64,000 bases of DNA from Anastrepha obliqua (lineage: Eukaryota > Arthropoda > Insecta > Diptera > Tephritidae). The DNA is taken from assembly GCF_027943255.1 (NCBI RefSeq), contig NC_072894.1:73633601-73697600 (forward strand), written 5' to 3'. The translations under genes and the position numbers were made by a program. Under the pieces are notes generated by a model. The model worked only from the letters and a program-made list of their open reading frames with translations. It did no database searches and was not told the origin of the DNA. Below are positions 56,051 through 64,000 of the stretch, one piece after another (positions within the stretch are counted from its first letter, which is position 1; each line of letters opens with the position of its first letter).

Positions 56051-59000
56051 GGTGCGAACCTCGTAGAAGATCTATGTATCTACAAATATTTAAAATCATT
56101 TTTCGAAAACTTAATCCTATGAAAATTCAAAGTCCTTTCAAATGTGCTTTTAAATTTACGAGCAAATGAAAATTTAAGTATGCACCATTACTATATAAAG
56201 TCTGTAGTTTGAATTGCATATGAAAACGTTTACTGTCTCACGGTGTAATCTGTTTAGCTTTTGTGTGGAGAAATATTCTACTTTCCGTGTTAAGGACACG
56301 GGCCGAGGTTGGGATTGTTACTTATTTGGATTAGTATAACACCGGCTATTCAAATTAGTACAGTAGTTATTTTTGCAAGGCTTAAGAACTGTCATAAGAC
56401 CATATTAATTAACTATTTCTAATATCTTTACATCCTTTTTATATTTTGCATGCACAACGAGTTATTTTGAAACAATTTAGTATGGCACATAATTTCGAAC
56501 TATATATACATTTTCGATGCACTTTTGATTGACATGAGTTTTGGATGCTTTTAAAAATGTATATTTAAGTATAAATCGATTATCAGTTTTGTATGGCAAA
56601 TAACGCTCGCTTAACGGAAATTTTATCAATATGTAATTTCAATATTCTTTTAGAAAATATTACCGCTAAAGGATCACCCGGAAATCATACTTTACTTTTA
56701 TTAGAATGCAGACTTCAAATATGTTTGAATGTTCAGTTTTTATGGTACACTATAAATCATACTTTTGCTATTTGTTGATGTTGTGGTGTATAGAACTGTT
56801 AGCATTCAAGTTTTATTCATTAACATCACATTGATTTTTCAATTATTTCGTATAGCACAATGATATTCGCTTATCAATTTGGCAAACTTTTTTGTTGTTG
56901 TTGGTGTTTCTGCTTGCAAACTAAGTAGCTCAGTTGCCAATTTAAATAGTTATAACTACATTGTTGTTGTTGTTGTTGTTGTTGTTTATTAAATTAATTT
57001 GTTAATATCACTTTAACCATCTTTGTTTAGATGTTGCGTTTGCTTGTTTGTAGTAGGTTGCTTGCCGCTTACTTTTTTGTTGTATTCGCGGACGCATATC
57101 ACATATCAATTAAATTGCAAAATACATACATACGTACATACAATACATGCTTAGTACAATTCATGTTATACGTACTATACATACATTTGTTGTTTTTTCT
57201 TCATTTGCCCTGACTGCTTTGTTCTTATTACGTATTATTATTCACATACAGATGTTAATAAATTTGTTGGTTTGTTGTTTTTGTCTTTCAATTCTCTCCT
57301 CTCTAAATTACGAGTTTGATATATTCATAGTTATACTTTTCATCACAATTCGTTTTTGTTGTTTTTTTGTTTGTTTGTAATGCATACCCTTTTTTGATTT
57401 TGATTTACAATTCGTGCATTTTGGTACTAGTTGGAATTTTTCTAAGTTTGTACCACGTATGGAAATTTGATTATGTTGTTAAATCTAGTATACGATTGCA
57501 ACAATATACACTTACATACATATATGCACGCTTTACCAGCATCTTTGAGCATTGTTGACATTTGAGCTTAACATTTAAAGGTAACTAACTAACTTATTAG
57601 TTGCATGATTTAGCAGAGAGCAATAAAACAAAAATAAAAAAAATCTACTTATTTAGGTGTAAGTTTCATCAGTTTTGTTATACCGGGATGAACTCTGTTT
57701 CCAACGACGAATGTTTAACAGAAATGATACATAAAGAGTTAACTTCGCAATTTGTTAACTTTGTTCACAATTTTCACCAAGTATATTTTAAAAATCTTTA
57801 CATAAGCGTATTTCGACTAAAAAAAATTGAGTTACACATATTTTGTCTCAAACTCTTATTTACTTTACTAGCTTTGAATTTTTTTCCATAGCTTTATATC
57901 CTTCGAAACTCCTGCTTGCATAATTCATTTAAACTGGGCAAACTGATTTTTTTTAAACGTTTAACTAATTCAACAGATTTTAAACACTGCTAAATAATTT
58001 AATCTTTTAAATTATGCAAATAAAATGTCGAAATTAATTAAAGCTGATTATAAAAGGACGATTTTTTTTCTGGAGTATTATCAAAATTGGAATGTAAAAT
58101 GAATTAAAAAAAAGCCTAAAAAATGTATCCAAAAAGGATAAATACTCCAGACATTGGCAGCACGCTTCTTTAATGTGCTTTGGGAACGCAATCAGAAATA
58201 AAACATTTGTGCATTAAAAATATCGTTTTCTTTCTCAACTCATTTCGGCTTTTTGAAAATTAAGTTGGTATTTTCAAATTGATTTTTTAAGACCGTAGTT
58301 TTAGAATTTTTTTAAGAGTATAATTTCTTCCAGCAGTGACTAAAACTTAAAAATAATCATATTTACTGTTTGGGGTTTGTTTCTTTTGTGTTTGGAAAAC
58401 AAATATTTCTTTCTCTAGTTTAAGGGAGTTTGAATATTTAAATTTTAACTTTTTTCCCGAAGTACATATATAGTTTCTTTGAAACGTATTATTTTGAACG
58501 TATGCCATTTTTAAACTACATAAGTGCTCTCTGCTAGCATGAACATACCGAACCGTCTTTTCTTTTTATCGCTGTCAACAGGTTTTACTTAACTAATCTA
58601 AACATTTTCATATTTGTTCTTCATCTTACAGTGGATTTTGTTGTTGTTGTTGTTATAGTCGTTTTTTGTTGTTGTTGCATTCTTAACGTATGCTGGCTTG
58701 CATTAAATCACAGCTTTGGTTCACATTAAACAAAATATTAATGTTGTTCTTTCAATATTTGCTTAGGGTTTTAGAGATTCCACTTTTTTGTGTGTTACGC
58801 CATTTTATTTAACTTGCTTATTCTTCTTCGCATTCCCAGGGGTGTTTAAGTCTTTTAGATCTCTTTTACAAATATAATGTTTCTGCACAATTACATATAT
58901 AGCGTTCTTAAAAAAACACCCATTTACTTTTAACCAATATACATACATATAAATAAGCGTTTTTTTTAAACAATTTCATTGATGTATAAAATTTATTTTG

Positions 59001-60644
59001 AATGCGTTTAGGTTTTTTTTGTCGAAAAATGCTCTATTTTGCTGATTTTTTGCGCACAATGTTTTAAAAAATGACGTACGCTGTATGTGTTTTGTGGACT
59101 AAAAAAGTGCAGGTAACGAAATATTATGAACTATTTAAAATATGATGTTTGATAATATTAAGAGCTGAATTAAATTCTGCATTGAAAACATTCACAAAAA
59201 AAATAAACATTACAGATTTTAAGTTCGAAACTACGCCTATAGAAGGTATTAAATGGCTGCAAGCACCTTTGCTACTTTTCTGTTTCTTATGTTTCTTTTT
59301 TAATATTCGATGAAGTTTCTAATATTTACATTCAACCTCTTCTTGGTGTTATACCTTCGTAATATTTATTTTTGTCGTAGTATTGGAATAATTAATTAAC
59401 TTAAATTTTAACATAACAGTTACTCGTCTAAGCATTTGCTTAAATTATTTTAGTGTGGAATTATAGATATTTGCTCTGTATTTTGTAAATGAAATTATAC
59501 AAGCTTTTAGTCCATGACCGTAAATTAATCCGGAGTCCATTTTAATTTTTTCTGATAAAAATATTTGTTTTTATGTGAGCCAATCGTAAACACTATAAAT
59601 TAAGTAAAATCGTTTTCTTTATATGCAGGTATTTTTTATAAAGCAAAGAAATAAAGTAATATGGAATATATATACGTTCTTGACTCATATATAACACATT
59701 TAGGTATTAGTTTATATATGCAGCTATATAAAAAATAATGCAAAAATTACATCTGTTGATTGACTGAAATCTACATTGTTGTTGTTGTTACAGTATTCCG
59801 GTACATGCAATAAATAAAAAAATATAATGCTTTGAATAATACGGGAGCACAATTTCTAGACTATTGTCTTCTTTTTAGTTTTCCACAAGTTTCGTTCCTT
59901 TCGCTTATGACATTCCTCACCGTAATTGTAATTTATGTGAAAACAAAATGTGGTAACAACTGCTCACGGTCTCCGTCTTAATTCAATTGTATTTCGAATT
60001 GTTTTTTTTAGGAGCAATTCTTGATTTCATAAGGATCTTTGTGTTTTACGTTGCTCTGGAACCAATCTACTTCATATATGTACATATAAATTTATTTTAC
60101 CCCTTTATCACAAGAGTTGTTGTTATTGTTTCTTCTTAAACTATGGTCGCCTAAATATATATGCGTTTATGAATATATAGGTAATTGAGTTTTGATGCTT
60201 TTTAGCTTTGTGTTCTTTTGTAACTCTTACCCGCATGTATGATGTTTTTGTAACATTCAAAAGATGGTTGTTTAAATTTACGTAACTTTTTTTGCTTTTA
60301 GCTTGGATTGATGTGATTTTAAAGATATAGAAATAAAATATCACTGCAATGCCTTTATCATCCAACTTTTCCTTATACTTTGGTTGTGAAGCTAGAATAT
60401 TGCTAAGGTTTTTGTTTGTTATGAACGTCATTTTTGCTCACCTACACAATGTTTGCTGTACACAATATGTGTTCATATGCATATATATTGTTCATATACA
60501 TTTATGAATCGTTACATATGTATCTTTAGTAAACCTGAAACAAAACTAATATATTTACTGGAGCTAGCTAGTATCAAATCGAAAATTTACACTTACCTAA
60601 ATTTGCATAAAAATTGGGGCATGAGTCAGTGTATCTATTCAATT
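56051..60644. other. No gene seen; AT-rich with GTT-repeat tracts; may include the FBXO33 3' UTR
   Basis: Long AT-rich stretch with GTT tandem repeats (56961-56987, about 58637-58675, 59776-59790). On the minus strand the part next to 60645 must include the 3' UTR of the F-box gene; an AATAAA-type signal on the minus strand at 60096-60091 is one possible end. No other coding signal was found. Confidence 0.45.
56961..56987. repeat. (GTT)n microsatellite
   Basis: About nine tandem TTG/GTT units; shorter tracts recur at 58637-58675 and 59776-59790. Confidence 0.85.
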
Positions 60645-62897
60645 TTAGTAGCCCATATCACGACGCATGAGATCGAAGACATATTCATCACGAACATCAT
60701 CCGGTACTGGTATATAACCGAGTGCAGGATGTAAAGTATTTGGGTTGAGAGGTTTCCATTTTTGACCAAGCAATGTGTTGATTTCCTACCAGTAGTTATG
60801 AAAAACGATTACGTTATGTATATGCATAGAAGAGTATTATAAGGTATGACTTTACTTCAATAAATGAATCCATGCTTGATTCTGTGGGCGTGCTATCTAT
60901 CATAGATACCTCTAAGCGTTTAAGCGTATGGCCTCGAAGACGTGAAATTCCAACAATATTGTGTAGATCTAGCACATAACCATGTATTACGATTTCCTCT
61001 AAATTTTTACAACGCCAGGCCATCATTACGAAGGGGTCTTGACCAGAACGTAAAAATAAATCCATCACATTTTTATCGGAATGCTTGTATGCCTGTAAAT
61101 AATGAACGTTTTGTTTGTCAAGTGATCTTAATTAACGTTTGCTATTTTAAAAAGTTTGGAAATATACTAACAGAATCTATCCACTGAATACTTTTCAGTT
61201 TACTGCTATTGTTGACAGACATCCACTCTAAGGCCTCAACGTTCATCTATAATAAAAATGTGTTTAGATAATAGTTTAAAAGTCAAAGATTTTCAAATCT
61301 TACAAAGTCACAAAATAAAACACGCAAATGTGTTATTGGCATGTTATGGCGTAGAATTCGCACTTGCAGCACTTCCACTGCTTCGAAAGCATACGCTAAT
61401 GTTACTATCAAATCAATATTGGAAAAGGTGGCTCCAAATCTAGCCCAAGACGTATCAGAAATACCAGGATGTTGACGATCCAATCCATGTATACAGATTA
61501 ATAGCTTTTTCAAAGGCAGTAGCTCCATGGCATGCAAAAGCTCTTCATTTAATGTATCGTAATCGAGTGATAAAACCTTAAAATAAAAATTTCAAAAGTA
61601 TATAATATTCATAAAATAGCAGACTAATTCTTATTTTCACCTGTAATGATGCACACTTTTGTAGCAAAGATGTTTTTATGGTAAATATGGGATAATGACT
61701 AGGGTCGAATTTAATCGAAGCCAATGTTAGCTGCAGCAATGCTTCTGGTTTGCTTAAAGCTTTTAATAAATCTGAACCATAGTAGGTTAAAGCTTCTATT
61801 GCACCTAAATCCAACATTTGGCATGGGAACTGCTTGCGATTTAAAAACATTTTCAGCGGTTCCACAAAGCACCTAGAAATACAATTCAAATATACAATCT
61901 AATCTATATTAATTATGAGAATTCTTTTCATACTGTTTAACATCGACAAGACTCTCTTCGTTTATATCGCCAGGTGGGATTAAGCCGACATTGTTAGTGT
62001 AAAAATGTAACCCTTGCAAATTTTCACAGCGTGCAATCCTTTAAATGAAACAAATTATACGAATAGAATGGATTTATAGGGTATATTATAAATACCTATA
62101 CAAAATACGTCTTATTTTCTCCATATGGAAAACGTTCAGAAAATCAAAAATTAGCGTAACTTCACTTGCCAAATTACAAAGCTTCTGACGAAAAAACGCA
62201 CATTGACGCTCATTGTTGATGTGTAATTTGAACTTGAAATTGTTGAAAAATCTGAAAACATATCAATTTATTCATTCATGGTTTCAATAATCTTGCGATT
62301 ATGCTAATATAAGGATATTTTCTTCGCTCATTTACAAAAGAAAAATGGAAACTAATGTTACTCTTGTAGTAGCACATCTTTTTCATGGCAAAGTTTTGTT
62401 TTACTATCATTGTTGTAGAAAACTTATTTTATCTAATAACAATATAATATAGGTGTACTCATGTCTATAAAACATAGACCCTCAAAATCGATCGACTGTT
62501 AATAACAAATAATTAATAAATAATATTTAAAATATTAAATTGGTAACGTTTAATAAAAATCTTTATTCTCTATTACACACTTATACATGCATATACATAT
62601 GTATTTATTAGATGTATTGTCGATCCATCACTTTAAAACGGCTTTTGCTCTTAAACCAATAACATTAGCATTGCACAAAATTTTTTTCAAAATATTTTTA
62701 AAAATTAGTTTATACTGGTGATATGCCATCGTATATACATATGTATATAACACATACCTTTTCTGGAAAAGCACCCCACGCCAGTGACGACAAGTTTGCG
62801 AAGCATTTAATCGATCCCGTGGCTCTAGATATTCATATATGTTGCCCAATACGAGAGTAGGTATTTGATCCCATTCTGTCGAAACACGTCGGCTCAT
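60645..62897 (-). CDS. FBXO33: F-box protein, FBXO33 orthologue (8 coding exons)
   Basis: Minus-strand exons: 62897-62758, 62251-62096, 62038-61934, 61872-61641, 61576-61304, 61246-61172, 61092-60856, 60785-60645. All junctions have GT/AG sites and agree in phase, giving 1359 nt (452 residues and TAA). An F-box is at residues 9-44 (IPTLVLGNIYEYLEPRDRLN, CRHWRGVLF), the Skp1-binding motif of SCF ubiquitin ligases. A Leu-rich region follows (ALTYYGSDLLKALSKPEALL; LKKLLICIHGLD). Residues 346-390 (DPFVMMAWRCKNLEEIVIHG, then IVGISRLRGHTLKRLEV) closely match the FBXO33 signature EDPLVLLAWRC...IHGY...ARLRG...LKVLEV. Predicted role: substrate adaptor for ubiquitination; human FBXO33 has been linked to YB-1 turnover. 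The first intron is 506 bp, the others 57-79 bp. ATG 62897 is the first in-frame Met. No damage seen. Confidence 0.85.
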
Positions 62898-62992
62898 GTC
62901 TTGGTGTACAATCAGCACTAAGTGTATTGCAATCTCACTTTTCGCCCTTTCACTGCCACTTCGATTTCCACTCGCTTGCTTCCACAGTTCCA

Positions 62993-63265
62993 ACTATAAT
63001 AAAGTTATTTAATTTTTCTTCCAACTAAACTACCGTTAATCAAAACAGCTAATAACATTTGATTTGCTATTGCCCAAATAGGACTTGAGTTGACTTTTTT
63101 TGTGTATTATATTTTGTTTTGCAAAACAACACATATAAATAGTCGCAAAAATGAAATGCGTATAAAATTGTAAAACTAAAAATTTTGATGAACAATAGAA
63201 ATTTAGATTTCTGCCTTTCTTCAGTTTCGTTCTTATAGTTCTCAGTTTATTGAATTCCACTTACC
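62993..63265 (-). other. Probable 5' UTR intron of the F-box gene
   Basis: On the minus strand, a donor GTAAGTGG follows ACAAACG at 63265, and an acceptor TTTATTATAG precedes 62993. The segment 62993-62898 would be the 5' UTR part of the start-codon exon; its frame is open but has no ATG upstream of 62897. The upstream exon (63265 onward) is non-coding. Confidence 0.45.
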
Positions 63266-64000
63266 GTTTGTATTTCAACCTTTTTAGTCCTTTAGTAATT
63301 TTCTTGAAAAATTTACTTAATTTATACTAAAAGGGCTTTCCTAATGAGTCTTTTGCAAAATACTTTTTATTTTTGTGCATTAGATTTGCTTATTGGCTAC
63401 TTCTCGGTTTTTTTTCAACTCATATTCGACAAATTGAAATGAGATGTTGCCAGCTGTAACTTATTAAAGCAAAACTATAAAATTAATATGCGCTTACACC
63501 GATGCTAAACTTATTATACAGGCGAGAATTAGATTATAGACCGGTTCATAAATTGTTCTAGAAAAAAAAACTGGCATAAGCGATTTTATGAACTCCCTAT
63601 AATTTTTACTAATAATTACGTTTTGCAATTAAAATTTTCTCAATAATTTGGTTTTGATGGCGAAGTGTAAATGGGAATTGGCAGTTGGAACTGCCCATTG
63701 TTGTTAGTGACTAATACTTAGACGTTTTTGATCGAAATGATTAATTTGTTTCAGCATTGTAACGCTTGAAGCACGACTATTTGGAGAGCCTGGCAGTAAA
63801 GCTGTGAGCTGCACTCACAGATTGTCAACATCAGGGAGAACGATACTTGTAAGTAGGAGCGATTTTGACGGTTAAATCACCTCACCGAAGTTGGAGCTTT
63901 GCAATTGCCAGCAACGCGTTTAAGAGGAATGATTTTTTAACATTTTACAAAGGATTTTCACAGGGGATGTATTCTGTTAATTCTATACCAAAAGAGGTTT
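63266..64000. other. Upstream flank of the F-box gene; promoter not located
   Basis: It should contain the first non-coding exon and promoter of the F-box gene. I see no TATA box or other gene. A short GTGAGCTGCACTCAC palindrome lies at about 63805. Confidence 0.4.

Noticed and set aside
56593..57891. Several 60-96-codon plus-strand frames
   Set aside because: Overlapping AT-rich frames with Leu/Phe/Tyr/Ile composition, no motifs, no splice partners.
62898..62993. N-terminal extension of the F-box protein to 62993
   Set aside because: The frame is open but has no ATG before 62897, and an acceptor site at 62993 shows that this is 5' UTR of the exon.

Overview
This is eukaryotic DNA from an insect, most likely a true fruit fly (tephritid) or a related fly. 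It is AT-rich and gene-poor, full of CATA/TATG microsatellites, and packed with degraded mariner, Tc1, hAT, TTAA-flanked and jockey/R1-type elements. Introns follow the fly pattern (gtaagt donors, T-rich acceptors). The taxon is inferred from style; no marker gene fixes it.

Two host genes are supported, both on the minus strand. At the right end (60645-62897) lies a complete eight-exon gene for a 452-residue F-box protein matching FBXO33, a substrate adaptor of SCF ubiquitin ligases. A non-coding first exon probably ends at 63265. The second gene is widely split. A 44-nt coding start exon (31740-31783) joins, with matching splice phase, to a 436-nt terminal exon (8944-9379), giving a 159-residue protein with an aromatic N-terminus, a Pro/Lys-rich middle and a charged C-terminal helix. 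Its intron is about 22.4 kb and consists largely of transposon debris. A candidate 5' UTR exon sits at 44269-44349. I do not recognise this protein.

The rest is transposon archaeology. From 0 to 8 kb there is a non-LTR reverse transcriptase remnant, a mariner joined to a SINE, and a jockey-like element split by a 905-bp TA-flanked DNA element with a short pogo-like ORF. From 9 to 31 kb (the big intron) there are RNase H fragments, five SINE copies, a MITE carrying a second 598-bp element, a Tc1-like remnant, an internally deleted mariner, a hAT C-terminus, a nearly intact-length Tc1 element with IR/DR ends (27819-29411), another Tc1 fragment, a TTAA-type element and a mariner N-terminus. From 32 to 54 kb there are more retrotransposon tails, a TTAA element holding an unrecognised ORF, a mariner with a 259-codon frame, two internally deleted IS630-type elements, and a MITE broken by a second TTAA element. 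From 54 to 60.6 kb there is only AT-rich DNA with simple repeats.

At least seven copies of one tRNA-derived SINE and five of one roughly 230-bp MITE allow nested insertions to be read directly. No CRISPR array, rRNA or convincing free-standing tRNA gene was seen.
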